Source of the DNA: Tenacibaculum sp. MAR_2009_124
GTDB taxonomy: Bacteria; Bacteroidota; Bacteroidia; Flavobacteriales; Flavobacteriaceae
Assembly (NCBI RefSeq): GCF_900105455.1
Contig: NZ_FNSF01000005.1
Span: forward strand, 1,178,001-1,242,000
Direction of reading: 5' to 3'
DNA: 64,000 bases
The notes beneath the pieces were generated by a model. The model worked only from the letters and a program-made list of their open reading frames with translations. It was not told the origin of the DNA and did no database searches. Of the stretch, positions 18,472 through 27,054 are shown in pieces. The translations under genes and the position numbers were made by a program. Each line of letters starts with the position of its first letter. Within the stretch, counting starts at the first letter, position 1.

Positions 18472-19815
18472 TTAAACTCTGCTAAAAATGCGTTTCCAGC
18501 TTTTCTTTTTTAATTTGATGTTAGTGTTGTTTTCTTTATTGAATTTTTGAACGATTTCTGGTTCATGAAGTTTATAAAACTCTGGGTCGAAGTTGGCATC
18601 GGCTAAATATTCAATTACATGATCTACCGTTTCACCATCGTTAAGGATTTTGTCAAAGAACTCATGTCTCATTCGTATTCCAAAAGTGTTGATCCCAATA
18701 AACTTTCGTGTGTTTTTGTCGTAGTTAATATGAATACATTTTTTACCGCTTTCATGTTCCCAGTAAAAACGAGCTTCATTTTCTTTTGGTTTTGCCCAAA
18801 CCCAGCCATAGGTTTGATATTCAATATCAATAAATTTTGCTGAGTTAAACCAATGTCCAGGTTTATATTCGAGCTTATTGCCACAAATAGTTTGAGCTAC
18901 GGTTTCTCCCATCATTCTTCCAGTATACCATACCGCTTCAATAGCTCTTCTTTCTCCTATAGGTTCATGTTGTTCAGCGCAATCACCAATGGCATAAATA
19001 TCAGGGTTACTTGTTTCTAAAAACCTGTTTACCTTAACTCCTCTTCCAATCTCGATATCACTATCTCTTAAAAAATCGACATTTGGTGATACCCCTGCAG
19101 TTAATCCTACAACATCACATTCAATTTCTTCACCTGTTTCGGCAATAACAATCGACTTGGCTTTGCCATTTTTATCGGTGTTAATTCCTTTTAGGTTCAT
19201 GTTAAGACGCAAGTCGATATGATTCTCTACAATTTCTCTATTAATCATAGCAGATTCACCATCAGGCAAAACACCATTCCAAAAGCTGCTTTCACGAACT
19301 AAGAAAGTTACTGGAATGTTTCTGCTATGAAGCATTTCGGCAAGTTCTATTCCTATGAGTCCACCACCAACGATAACAGCTCTTTTACATGTTTTGTTGT
19401 CGGGAGCATACTTTTCAAGTTTTTCTAAATCCTGTTTATGGTACATTCCAAAAACTCCTTTTGCGTCTTGACCAGGCCAGCCAAATTTGTTAGGTTTAGA
19501 CCCTGTTGCAATAATGAGTTTGTCGTATTTTAAGGAATCCTCATTGTCAAATAGAATGCTTTTAGTTAAAGGATTAATTTTTGTAACGGTTCCTTCTTTT
19601 AATTCAATATTGTTCTTCTCCCAAAACCAAGGTTCATAAGGTTGAGTGTGCTCAAACTTCATGTGTCCCATGTATACATACATAAGAGCGGTTCTAGAGA
19701 AAAAGTATTTTGTTTCTTTCGATATTATTGTGATTTTTTTATCAGATAATTTCCTGATGTGCCTTGCAGCTGTAACTCCAGAAATTCCGTTACCAATAAT
19801 TACAACATGTTCCAT
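18472..19815 (-). CDS. NAD(P)/FAD-dependent oxidoreductase
   Basis: 447 residues of the two-dinucleotide-binding fold. The FAD GxGxxG is at the N-terminus (VIIGNGISGVTAA), the NAD(P) GxGxxG in the middle (AVIVGGGLIGIELAEM), and the C-terminal FAD motif is PDIYAIGDCAE. It resembles nitrite reductase NirB N-terminal domains, rubredoxin reductases and similar ferredoxin reductases. It is the first gene of the minus-strand operon that continues with the NapH/NosR-like Fe-S protein and the glycosyltransferases. The likely role is to pass electrons from NAD(P)H to the adjacent membrane Fe-S protein. The 140-nt region upstream is shared with the divergent gene at 19956. Confidence 0.88.
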   Translation of the reverse strand: MEHVVIIGNGISGVTAARHIRKLSDKKITIISKETKYFFSRTALMYVYMGHMKFEHTQPYEPWFWEKNNIELKEGTVTKINPLTKSILFDNEDSLKYDKLIIATGSKPNKFGWPGQDAKGVFGMYHKQDLEKLEKYAPDNKTCKRAVIVGGGLIGIELAEMLHSRNIPVTFLVRESSFWNGVLPDGESAMINREIVENHIDLRLNMNLKGINTDKNGKAKSIVIAETGEEIECDVVGLTAGVSPNVDFLRDSDIEIGRGVKVNRFLETSNPDIYAIGDCAEQHEPIGERRAIEAVWYTGRMMGETVAQTICGNKLEYKPGHWFNSAKFIDIEYQTYGWVWAKPKENEARFYWEHESGKKCIHINYDKNTRKFIGINTFGIRMRHEFFDKILNDGETVDHVIEYLADANFDPEFYKLHEPEIVQKFNKENNTNIKLKKKSWKRIFSRV

Positions 19816-19955
19816 AAAAAGTTGATTTGCAAATTAGGTCGTGTTTAAAGTTAATAACTTAATGAGTGAAATAAATTTAGAATGGTTTTAAATAGAAGTT
19901 GATTGTAAGTCTTTTTATTTTCCTTCGACGTATGAAGCATTAAAAATAATTTAAG

Positions 19956-20822
19956 ATGAAAAATAGAGCTAAGCTTCTTTTAATACTTTTCGCTTTTATC
20001 GGTGTAAACACGTTTGCACAAGAAGAAGAAAAGTCAAAAAGTAATATTCAAACCTATACACCTTCTCGTTTGCTAGACAAAGGTCAATGGGATATCAAAC
20101 TCTTTAATAATTTATATACAGAAACCAGAGGGAATTTTAATGATGTTACCTTTGATAAGCCAAGAGAAAACTATTTTACGTCTACTATAGAGACGTTTAC
20201 AGGTGTTTCTGAGAACAATAGAATTAATGTAGGTGCTATACTTGAGTTTAGATCAAATACAAGAGGTGGCAGACAGGCTTTATCTGTTTTTAGTTTAGAA
20301 GATACAAATTCCGATAGAAAAGGGCTTACTACAATTGCACCAGCTATTAAATTTCAACCTTTAGAAAGTGTAGGGAATTTCTCTATTCAAACAGCATTAC
20401 ATATTCCATTGGCTGATGAAGAAGTAGATGAGAATGGGGTATTCTTGGATCAAACAGCATGGGCTTTTCAAAATAGATTCTTTTACGATTATACATTCAG
20501 TAGCGGGAAATGGCAAATTTTCACCGAGTTAAATACTGAATATAACTTTGGAGATGAGAAAAGTTTTGCAAATAATACAATTTTATTAGTGCCAGGAGCC
20601 TTCTTAAGTTACTTTCCAAGTGATGAGTCTACGGTATTAGTTTTTGCACAGCATGCACAGCGTTTTGGGGACTTTACGCAAGATTATACTGCTTTAGGGT
20701 TTGGAGGGAAATATCAAATTTCGAAAATATTGAACTTAGAAGTGTTATATAGTAAGTTTGTAGCAGGTACAGATACTGGTTTAGGTCAGAGTTTTAACCT
20801 AGGGTTAAGAGCTTTATTTTAA
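19956..20822 (+). CDS. Predicted outer-membrane beta-barrel protein of unknown function
   Basis: 288 residues. A signal peptide (1-21, ending NTFAQ) is followed by a sequence of alternating short hydrophobic and aromatic strands (for example WQIFTELNTEYNFGD, LNLEVLYSKFVAG), ending in a terminal strand with a final aromatic residue (NLGLRALF). That is the signature of an outer-membrane barrel. I do not recognise a named family; similar proteins in Bacteroidota are listed as transporters or hypothetical. It is divergent from the FAD-oxidoreductase operon and is followed 21 nt later by the GH113-like lipoprotein gene, so it probably heads a four-gene outer-membrane operon. Confidence 0.75.
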   Translation: MKNRAKLLLILFAFIGVNTFAQEEEKSKSNIQTYTPSRLLDKGQWDIKLFNNLYTETRGNFNDVTFDKPRENYFTSTIETFTGVSENNRINVGAILEFRSNTRGGRQALSVFSLEDTNSDRKGLTTIAPAIKFQPLESVGNFSIQTALHIPLADEEVDENGVFLDQTAWAFQNRFFYDYTFSSGKWQIFTELNTEYNFGDEKSFANNTILLVPGAFLSYFPSDESTVLVFAQHAQRFGDFTQDYTALGFGGKYQISKILNLEVLYSKFVAGTDTGLGQSFNLGLRALF

Positions 20823-20843
20823 TAAAAAATGTAAATTGCTGCT

Positions 20844-21845
20844 ATGAAAATTAAGTGGCTCCTAATTATAGGAATAATCTGTCTCCATACATCTTGTGAA
20901 AGTCAAAAAAAAAGAGTTAATGGAGTAAGTTTTGTAGCTTCATCAAAGGAAATCGATTTTAATCATACCATACCGATTAAAAAGGTATCTGCGAATTATG
21001 TTTCGTTGATGCCTTTCGGCTTTATTGAAAACGTTAACTCTCCGATAGTTCATTTTAATTCTCCTAAACAATGGTTTGGAGAAACTGATAAGGGAGTTGA
21101 ACAGTATGCTAAAAAATTCAAACGAGAAGAAATAAACATTATGGTGAAACCACAAATATGGGTTTGGCATGGTGAGTATACTGGGTTGATAACCATGAAA
21201 TCTGAAGATGATTGGAAACAATTCGAAAAAACATATTCAGAATTTATAGTTGGTTTTGCTAAGGTTGCGCAAAAAGTAGGTGCTCAAATTTTTTGTATTG
21301 GTACTGAGTTGGAGAAGTTTATTATAGCTAGGCCCAAATATTGGAAATCTCTTATAATTGAAGTGCGAAAAGTGTATACTGGTGAGCTCACCTACGCGGC
21401 TAATTGGGATGAATATAAAAAAATTGATATTTGGAAGGAACTCGATTATATAGGTGTTGATGCTTATTTCCCTTTGAGTGATAAGAAGACACCTACAAAA
21501 GATGATTTTAAGAAAGGTTGGGCTCCACATAAAAAAGAAATCATTTTAATTAAAGACAAGTTTGAAAAACCGATTCTTTTTACTGAATATGGTTATCGAA
21601 GCGTGTATTATACAGGAAAACAGCCTTGGGATTCAAATAGAGTAGAAGGGAACGTAGATTTAAGGTCGCAAAAAATAGCCTTACAGACACTGTATGAAGA
21701 ATTTTGGGAAGAACCTTGGTTTGCTGGTGGTTTTTTATGGAAATGGTTTCATAATCACGGTCAAGTAGGAGGGAATGATAACAATCGTTTTACTCCTCAG
21801 AATAAACCAGCTGAAGATGTTATTAAAAAAGCATATGCAAAGTAG
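20844..21845 (+). CDS. Glycoside hydrolase family 113-like lipoprotein
   Basis: 333 residues with a lipoprotein signal (LHTSC, lipid-modified Cys about residue 18). The rest fits a TIM-barrel of the GH113 (beta-mannanase) type. Two candidate catalytic glutamates are visible: E155 in CIGTELEKF (acid/base position after strand 4) and E248 in ILFTEYGYRS (nucleophile position after strand 7). WVWHGEYTG and GGFLWKWF supply typical aromatic subsite residues. The enzyme would be anchored at the cell surface or the inner leaflet of the outer membrane. The neighbouring CslA-like synthase suggests it trims or processes an endogenous glycan rather than a food source (inference); substrate specificity is unproven. 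Confidence 0.82.
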   Translation: MKIKWLLIIGIICLHTSCESQKKRVNGVSFVASSKEIDFNHTIPIKKVSANYVSLMPFGFIENVNSPIVHFNSPKQWFGETDKGVEQYAKKFKREEINIMVKPQIWVWHGEYTGLITMKSEDDWKQFEKTYSEFIVGFAKVAQKVGAQIFCIGTELEKFIIARPKYWKSLIIEVRKVYTGELTYAANWDEYKKIDIWKELDYIGVDAYFPLSDKKTPTKDDFKKGWAPHKKEIILIKDKFEKPILFTEYGYRSVYYTGKQPWDSNRVEGNVDLRSQKIALQTLYEEFWEEPWFAGGFLWKWFHNHGQVGGNDNNRFTPQNKPAEDVIKKAYAK

Positions 21846-22569
21846 AATAATATTCGTTTTATTAACTTTTTTCATGATGTCTTGTTCGAAAAACGATCAA
21901 GGTTTAGAGAATCTTAATAGATATTTAAATAGTAAAGAAGCGGTTAAAAAAGAAGGAGTTATAGCTTGTGCGGCAAGTGATAAGAATAATACTTCGATAT
22001 CGTATATTTTTTATTACCCAGTTCCTGAAGCGAGAAATATTCAATACTTCGAAACTGACGATATAAACGCTAATTCTGATGACTTTTCTCAATATAAAAA
22101 CGTCCCTTTAGAAAGAGAAGATGTTTTTAATGGATATTTAGGTAGATTTATTAGAGATGGAGTAAATGAAACATGGAGTGTTGTTACTTTTGAAGTGGAT
22201 GGAGTGGTACATGTGTCGAGTCCAATAAAATTAAAAAACACATCAAAACCTACAGAATGGAGTAGCTTAGTTAGTATAGATTATCGATCAGAATTGATGC
22301 CTGAATTTTCTTGGATGGATGGACTTGTGGAAGAAAACGTAATTTATTTTCAAGTTATATCAAACAATAATGGTGATTTGTTATCTGGAACGTATACCCA
22401 TGAGAAGATGTTTCAGTATTATAAACTTGATAATGTTGTTTTAAATGTAACAAGAGATACACCGCCTTCATTACAACCTGGAATAAATTATGGTTTTACC
22501 TTAATGGGAGTCAGCGAAGATAATTGGGTAAATCTTGTCATTGAAAAAAACTTTGAAGCCAACGAATAA
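21835..22569 (+). CDS. Hypothetical lipoprotein
   Basis: 244 residues from ATG 21835, which overlaps the last 11 nt of the GH113-like gene; an upstream in-frame start at 21775 would lie well inside that gene and is unlikely. The start MQSRIIFVLLTFFMMSCS is a clear lipoprotein signal with Cys17. The mature part is beta-rich with no motif I recognise. Gene order places it between a surface hydrolase and an Omp85-like barrel, consistent with an outer-membrane complex. Its function is unknown. Confidence 0.75.
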   Translation: MQSRIIFVLLTFFMMSCSKNDQGLENLNRYLNSKEAVKKEGVIACAASDKNNTSISYIFYYPVPEARNIQYFETDDINANSDDFSQYKNVPLEREDVFNGYLGRFIRDGVNETWSVVTFEVDGVVHVSSPIKLKNTSKPTEWSSLVSIDYRSELMPEFSWMDGLVEENVIYFQVISNNNGDLLSGTYTHEKMFQYYKLDNVVLNVTRDTPPSLQPGINYGFTLMGVSEDNWVNLVIEKNFEANE

Positions 22570-22573
22570 ACTA

Positions 22574-23839
22574 ATGAATAAACTAACGTTTCTTTTTATA
22601 ACTATTTTTTGTGCAGCTTCTTTGTTTTCTCAGGCTCCTACTATTTCTGACATAAATTTTGAAGGCTTAAAAAGAACGAAGGAAAAAATTCTATTCAGGG
22701 TTGTTGAAGTTGAAAAAGATGAAGAATTAAATCTTTCAAAACTAGAGAAAGATATCATTCAGTTAAAAAGATTACCTGCAATATCTCATGCTTATTATAA
22801 AATTAAGAATGTTAATGATACTAAGTGTATTGTTACTTTTTTTATAGAAGAAAACTTTACCGTGATTCCTGAGGTAAACTTATGGACAACCACTAACAAA
22901 AGATTGGCTTACAAATTAGGCGTGTACGATTATAACTTTTTAGGGAGGAATATTGGAATCGGAGGGTTTTACCAGCAAAACGGTTTTGATTCTTATGGTT
23001 TTAATTTTAGAGCGCCAATGTTGTTCTCAAGAACAATGGGAATTGCTTTCAATCATCAAAACTGGAGTAGTGAAGAGCCTTTGTATTTCGGAGATAATTC
23101 GGCAAACTATAAATACCAAAACATATCATATGAGTTGCTTTTGTTGTGTAGAATTAACTTTAAACACACTATAGACTTTGGGGTTAATCTGTTTAATGAA
23201 AAATATACTTATTTAAGTGGGCATACTATGGATGATGTTCCACAACAATTGGATTTGAATAAGAAATTATTAAAGTTTGTCTATACGTATGATGATTTAA
23301 ATTATTTTTATCATTATGTTGAAGGGTTTAAGAGTCAGTTGTATGGGCAATATGTCACAACGATAAACGAATATCAAAACGATTTTTTTATTGCTTGGAA
23401 TGATGCGTTTTACTTTAAAAGAATAGGCGAAAAAGGGAATTGGGCGAATCGTTTACGAATTGGTTTGTCTACAAATGAAGAGAGTCCATTTGCTCCGTTT
23501 GCACTTGATAATAACGTGAATTTAAGAGGGGTTGGTATTTTAGTTGATAGAGGAACAGGAAGTATTGTTTGGAATACAGAATACCGCCATACTTTATATG
23601 AGAAGAATTGGTTTGTACTTCAAGGAAATGTTTTTACCGATTTTGGAACTTGGCGAACTCCTGGTGGAAGTTTAAAAGATTTCGTAAAAAGTGAGAACGT
23701 TCGAGTGTACTCTGGAGTAGGGCTAAGATTTATTAGTAAGAAAATATTCAATGCTGTTTTCAGAATTGACTATGGCTATGGAGTAACACCAAACTCTTCT
23801 TCTAGTGGGTTAGTTTTCGGTATAGGCCAATATTTTTAG
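22574..23839 (+). CDS. Omp85-family outer-membrane protein (one POTRA domain)
   Basis: 421 residues. A signal peptide (1-18, ending ASLFSQ) is followed by a single POTRA-like domain (about 20-95, ISDINFEGLKRTKEKILFRVVEVEKDEEL) and a C-terminal barrel with the conserved Omp85 lid segment near LRGVGILVDRGTGSIVWNTEYRH and a final strand ending VFGIGQYF. It is much shorter than BamA (five POTRAs), so it is a small TamA/ShlB-like or bacteroidetal Omp85 accessory. The ATG at 22574 is preferred over 22535 because the signal peptide then starts properly. It ends the operon that begins at 19956, and its last 4 nt overlap the convergent rhodanese gene. Confidence 0.85.
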   Translation: MNKLTFLFITIFCAASLFSQAPTISDINFEGLKRTKEKILFRVVEVEKDEELNLSKLEKDIIQLKRLPAISHAYYKIKNVNDTKCIVTFFIEENFTVIPEVNLWTTTNKRLAYKLGVYDYNFLGRNIGIGGFYQQNGFDSYGFNFRAPMLFSRTMGIAFNHQNWSSEEPLYFGDNSANYKYQNISYELLLLCRINFKHTIDFGVNLFNEKYTYLSGHTMDDVPQQLDLNKKLLKFVYTYDDLNYFYHYVEGFKSQLYGQYVTTINEYQNDFFIAWNDAFYFKRIGEKGNWANRLRIGLSTNEESPFAPFALDNNVNLRGVGILVDRGTGSIVWNTEYRHTLYEKNWFVLQGNVFTDFGTWRTPGGSLKDFVKSENVRVYSGVGLRFISKKIFNAVFRIDYGYGVTPNSSSSGLVFGIGQYF

Positions 23840-24327
23840 TAAACCTTTTTCCCTTTTAATAACCATTTACTCCAGTCCTTATTGAATGTATGAACTTTCT
23901 CTGTTGGTTTGTTTTTTTTGTGAACCACCTTATTTCCTCCATTTTTCCATTCAAAAATTCCCCCGTAAAGGTTGTATACATTTGAAAATCCTGCTTTTTG
24001 GAGTTTTTCGGCAACATCTTCTGATCGAATTCCAAGAGAACAGTATACGATAATTTTGGCATCTTTGTTTTTTAAGGAAGAAATCGTTTTGCTTAAATTA
24101 AAATGATCATAACCAACACATTCGGCGTTTTTAATATGACTTACTTTAAACTCTTTAGGTTCTCTTGCATCTAAAAGGATGATATCAGTATTTTCTTTTT
24201 TTAATTCATCAACTGTAATATAAGGAACATTTTCAGTGTTATGTTCTTTCAACAATTGCTTCAAATTCCCTTGTGCATTTATAGTTAAACTACAAAGAAA
24301 GAGAAGGATATAAAGTGAATTTTTCAT
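23836..24327 (-). CDS. Exported rhodanese-like protein
   Basis: 163 residues with a signal peptide (1-19) and a single rhodanese domain (about 33-135). The active-site loop is CSLGIRS, with catalytic Cys96, and the DAREPKEF motif is typical. Rhodanese domains carry sulfane sulfur as cysteine persulfide. The export signal places it in the periplasm. It lies 25 nt downstream of arsS on the same strand, so it is probably cotranscribed with the arsenosugar-type genes. Its end overlaps the convergent Omp85 gene by 4 nt without an obvious terminator. Confidence 0.88.
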   Translation of the reverse strand: MKNSLYILLFLCSLTINAQGNLKQLLKEHNTENVPYITVDELKKENTDIILLDAREPKEFKVSHIKNAECVGYDHFNLSKTISSLKNKDAKIIVYCSLGIRSEDVAEKLQKAGFSNVYNLYGGIFEWKNGGNKVVHKKNKPTEKVHTFNKDWSKWLLKGKKVY

Positions 24328-24352
24328 CCGTTTTTAATTTTTAATAATTCAA

Positions 24353-25402
24353 TTAAGCAACAGTTCCCTGACAACTACTTCCAGCACCAGCTGTGCAACC
24401 ATAACAATGTTGATTAATTATTATATTTCTATTCGCCAGTAATTCCTCATTGTATTCAGAGATGTGTTTTACTTTGCTTGCAACCTTTAAATTCAGCATC
24501 TGATTGAAATCGCAATCATACAAATACCCATCCCAGCTTACAGAAAGTGTGTTGGTACACATTACACTTTCAACAGCCATAGGATTGTAGGCTTCAACCA
24601 GGGCATACATATAATCTTCGTAATTTTCTGAAGCAATTAAATAGTCTAAAAACCTACTTATGGGCAAATTAGTAATAGCAAATAAGCTGTTAAAAGTTAC
24701 ATTGAAATCCTCTGATAAAGCTTTTTTGAAATCTTTTTCCATAGAAACTTGATCGCCAGGGAGGAATGCTCCCGAAGGATTGTAAACCAAATCAAGTTTA
24801 AGTCCTGAGTTTTCAACTCCATATCCTACAGCGTTTAGTTCCTGTAGCGCTTTTATTGACTTGTCAAAAACACCATTACCTCGTTGTTTATCTGTTTTAC
24901 CTCGTGTCCAGTGTGGCATTGATGAAACAACATGAACATTGTGCTTTTTGAAAAACTCAGGCAAATCATAATACTTCTTATTAGCTCTGATGATGGTTAA
25001 GTTTGAGCGAACTATAAAATCTTTAATTCCCGCTTTGGCTGCTTCTTCAACAAACCATCTAAAATTTGGATTCATTTCTGGAGCTCCTCCCGTTAAATCG
25101 AGGGTATGAGCACCTGTTTTTTTAATAACTTCTAGGCATTGCTGCATAGTTTCTACTGTCATAATTTCCTTCCTGTCTGGACCAGCATCAACATGACAAT
25201 GTGCACATACCTGGTTACACATATATCCAACATTAATTTGAAGTATTTCCAATTTTTTAGGGCGCAGAGGAAATTGATTCGTTTCCTTTATTTTGTTCGC
25301 AAACGTTGGAAGTTCATCTTTAAAAATTCCATTGGATAAAATTTCTAACTGACGTTGCGTATTTGCTAAATCATTATTTCTTGCTAATAGGGATTTTTTC
25401 AT
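24353..25402 (-). CDS. arsS: Arsenosugar biosynthesis radical SAM protein ArsS
   Basis: 349 residues. The radical SAM cluster motif is MCNQVCAHCHVD (Cys62, Cys66, Cys69), and the C-terminus carries the ArsS-specific cysteine motif CYGCTAGAGSSCQG. An auxiliary-type segment with CDFNQMLNLK lies about residue 300. ArsS joins a 5'-deoxyadenosyl group to dimethylarsenite on the route to dimethylarsinoyl ribosides (established for cyanobacterial and bacterial clusters). The usual partner, the ArsM methyltransferase, is not in the window. The AhpD-like gene upstream is the known companion of ArsS, which supports the assignment. Confidence 0.93.
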   Translation of the reverse strand: MKKSLLARNNDLANTQRQLEILSNGIFKDELPTFANKIKETNQFPLRPKKLEILQINVGYMCNQVCAHCHVDAGPDRKEIMTVETMQQCLEVIKKTGAHTLDLTGGAPEMNPNFRWFVEEAAKAGIKDFIVRSNLTIIRANKKYYDLPEFFKKHNVHVVSSMPHWTRGKTDKQRGNGVFDKSIKALQELNAVGYGVENSGLKLDLVYNPSGAFLPGDQVSMEKDFKKALSEDFNVTFNSLFAITNLPISRFLDYLIASENYEDYMYALVEAYNPMAVESVMCTNTLSVSWDGYLYDCDFNQMLNLKVASKVKHISEYNEELLANRNIIINQHCYGCTAGAGSSCQGTVA

Positions 25403-25415
25403 TTTTAATGATAGA

Positions 25416-25513
25416 TTTTGAGTGTTGAGTTTTAAGTATCTCGAAATAGTTATATAAGAGATTTGTTTTATATATAATGTTTAAAATCTGAATTTAAAAT
25501 TCAACACTCAAAA
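25416..25513. repeat. Inverted repeat (98 bp, 20-nt arms) between the two arsenosugar genes
   Basis: The left arm 25416-25435 begins TTTTGAGTGTTGA; the right arm 25494-25513 ends TCAACACTCAAAA. The outer 13 pairs are perfect, and after one G/T position six more pairs follow. The spacer is 58 nt of AT-rich sequence without a gene. This could be a small MITE-like element, or a stem-loop in the mRNA between the AhpD-like gene and arsS. No flanking target duplication was recognised. Confidence 0.7.
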
Positions 25514-25520
25514 TTAATTT

Positions 25521-25856
25521 TTACATTTCTAACTTATTTACTTTGTTCATCATTTGAACTCCATGAACGAGAGTTGCGCCACTTTTAATAGCCGCTCCAA
25601 CATGTATGGCTTCCATCATTTCTTCTTTGGTAACACCTCTTTGAAGACCATCTTTTGTATAAGCATCAATACAATACGGGCATTGCTCAGTATGGGCAAC
25701 AGCAAGGGCAATTAAGCTTTTCTCTCTAGCTGTTAAGGCTCCTTCCTCAAATACTTTTCCATAGTAATCGAAAAACTTTGTACCTAATTCTTCGCTCCAT
25801 TCTGTAATTTTACCAAACTTTCTTAAATCTGCAGGATCGTAATATGTTTTAGACAT
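25521..25856 (-). CDS. Arsenosugar biosynthesis-associated peroxidase-like protein (AhpD/carboxymuconolactone decarboxylase family)
   Basis: 111 residues, all-helical AhpD fold, with the redox motif CPYC (Cys59 and Cys62) in HTEQCPYCIDAYTKDGL and the C-terminal GAAIKSGATLVHG segment. This subgroup is regularly found next to arsS, as here, with arsS 118 nt downstream on the same strand. It probably handles thiol or peroxide chemistry linked to arsenic metabolism; its precise reaction is not established. The ATG at 25856 is clear. Confidence 0.9.
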   Translation of the reverse strand: MSKTYYDPADLRKFGKITEWSEELGTKFFDYYGKVFEEGALTAREKSLIALAVAHTEQCPYCIDAYTKDGLQRGVTKEEMMEAIHVGAAIKSGATLVHGVQMMNKVNKLEM

Positions 25857-25885
25857 GTTTTATATTTCTGTTTAATTGGTATTGC

Positions 25886-25960
25886 CTCACAAGAGTGCGA
25901 GGCATTAAAGGAAAATCCTTAAAAATATTTCTTAAGTGATTTTTAAACGAATCACACTTA
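25886..25960 (-). other. Two hairpins between the DUF547 gene and the AhpD-like gene
   Basis: In the 155-nt gap, TGCCTC and GAGGCA arms (about 25886-25907) and TAAGTGAT with ATCA-CA-CTTA arms (about 25933-25960) can each form a stem. The second, nearer the DUF547 stop, may end that transcript; the first would lie in the leader of the AhpD-like gene. Neither has a strong T run on the minus strand. Confidence 0.35.
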
Positions 25961-26011
25961 GAGAGTAAAAATACGAATTGTTTTGCTTAAAATTCACTCT
26001 GAAACACCTTA

Positions 26012-26719
26012 CTACTTTCCGTTCAAACTCCAATCATACTTTAAATATTTGATCTTAGCTTTAGAACTGATTTTTGTGTTTGAATATTTGTTAAGAAAAT
26101 TAATTAAAGAACCTTTCTTTGTAAAGTCACCTTTAAACCATTCAAAAATCTTCGAAATTTGAACTGTATCTTCAGAAATTTTATTTCTTTTAGGATCATT
26201 AACAAACTTCTTCATTAAGAAGTTGGTTTTGGTTTCGTAATTAGCTTCTGTAAAGGCAAAGTTTCCTAATTGCGGACAAGATCCAGAGGCACAGTTAACT
26301 CCAACGTGAATTTTAGGATCATTGAATTTCTTTCTCAAAATTTCATGTTCTATATGGTTTAACGTGTAGTCTTTACCACCAACTTTTGCAAATTTGATAT
26401 TCCATGCGTCTTTACCTCCTTTTTTAATATTGGTAATACTTTTTAGAGGATAATTATCTAAAATTAACTTTATCGTATAAGCATTGTACGCGTTTACCCA
26501 AAAAGCTTTTGTTTTAGGGGCTGACCAATTTTTTTGAGGTGATGTTTTAGCTAAATAATTCAAATAATTTTGAAGTTTTGCTTCATCATTTTTGAAAGCC
26601 TTATAATTTACATTTCCTTTAGAATCAACATGTTTCTTCAATAATGAATTGAAGATATTTGTTTGACCATATGAGCTTATGAAAAAAGATAAGCTTAGAA
26701 GTAAAAATAATTTTCGCAT
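26012..26719 (-). CDS. DUF547 domain protein, exported
   Basis: 235 residues from the ATG at 26719, chosen because it gives a proper signal peptide (MRKLFLLLSLSFFISSYGQ). A more distal in-frame start at 26764 would add a serine-rich, non-signal extension. The DUF547 domain spans most of the mature protein, with FWVNAYNAYTIKLIL, NIKFAKVGGKDYTLNHIEHEIL and HVGVNCASGSCPQL as hallmark segments containing conserved Cys and His. Its function is unknown. DUF547 genes are frequent neighbours of arsS-type clusters, and this one lies upstream of the AhpD-like gene on the same strand. Confidence 0.88.
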   Translation of the reverse strand: MRKLFLLLSLSFFISSYGQTNIFNSLLKKHVDSKGNVNYKAFKNDEAKLQNYLNYLAKTSPQKNWSAPKTKAFWVNAYNAYTIKLILDNYPLKSITNIKKGGKDAWNIKFAKVGGKDYTLNHIEHEILRKKFNDPKIHVGVNCASGSCPQLGNFAFTEANYETKTNFLMKKFVNDPKRNKISEDTVQISKIFEWFKGDFTKKGSLINFLNKYSNTKISSKAKIKYLKYDWSLNGK

Positions 26720-26870
26720 GTTTAATGTGTTTAGAACTGTTGATTTAGACGAAAAGAAAAACAAGTCATTACAAATAATGATCGAATGATTTGAAAGTTA
26801 CTTAATAATAGGTGATTAGTTGCGACTAAAGTTAATGATGTATTATAAAATCGAACCTTTTAATATTTAA

Positions 26871-27005
26871 ATTTTACATAGAAAAAACGGTGAAGCTCCA
26901 ATGTCTGAGCAGAAAGTCAATGAATTGATGGATATAAATATAACTTATACAGAGAGAAAATGTCAGGAGTGAGGAGGTTACTGTCCAGTAAATGATGAAG
27001 ATTAG
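26871..27005 (+). pseudogene. Short degenerate coding-like stretch next to the tRNA cluster
   Basis: From ATG 26901 a plus-strand frame encodes MSEQKVNELMDINITYTERK and then CQE, then TGA at 26970. The same frame continues with GGYCPVNDED and TAG at 27003. The amino-acid pattern before and after the TGA looks like one interrupted cysteine-containing peptide. It may be the remnant of a small gene with one nonsense change, a genuine 23-codon gene, or chance. Otherwise the 26720-27021 gap holds nothing recognisable. Confidence 0.25.
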
Positions 27006-27021
27006 TGGTGCTGATAAAACA

Positions 27022-27053
27022 AAAAAGCCTTAACATTAAATGTTAAGGCTTTT
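27022..27053 (-). terminator. Terminator of the tRNA operon
   Basis: AGCCTTAACATT (27026-27037) and its complement form a 12-bp stem flanked by A/T runs. Read on the minus strand it lies directly after the last tRNA-Leu and is followed by T residues. Confidence 0.85.
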
Positions 27054-27054
27054 G

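Noticed and set aside
26970..26972. TGA as a selenocysteine codon in the small peptide
   Set aside because: No SECIS-like hairpin or selenoprotein family match can be seen; a nonsense change or chance is simpler.
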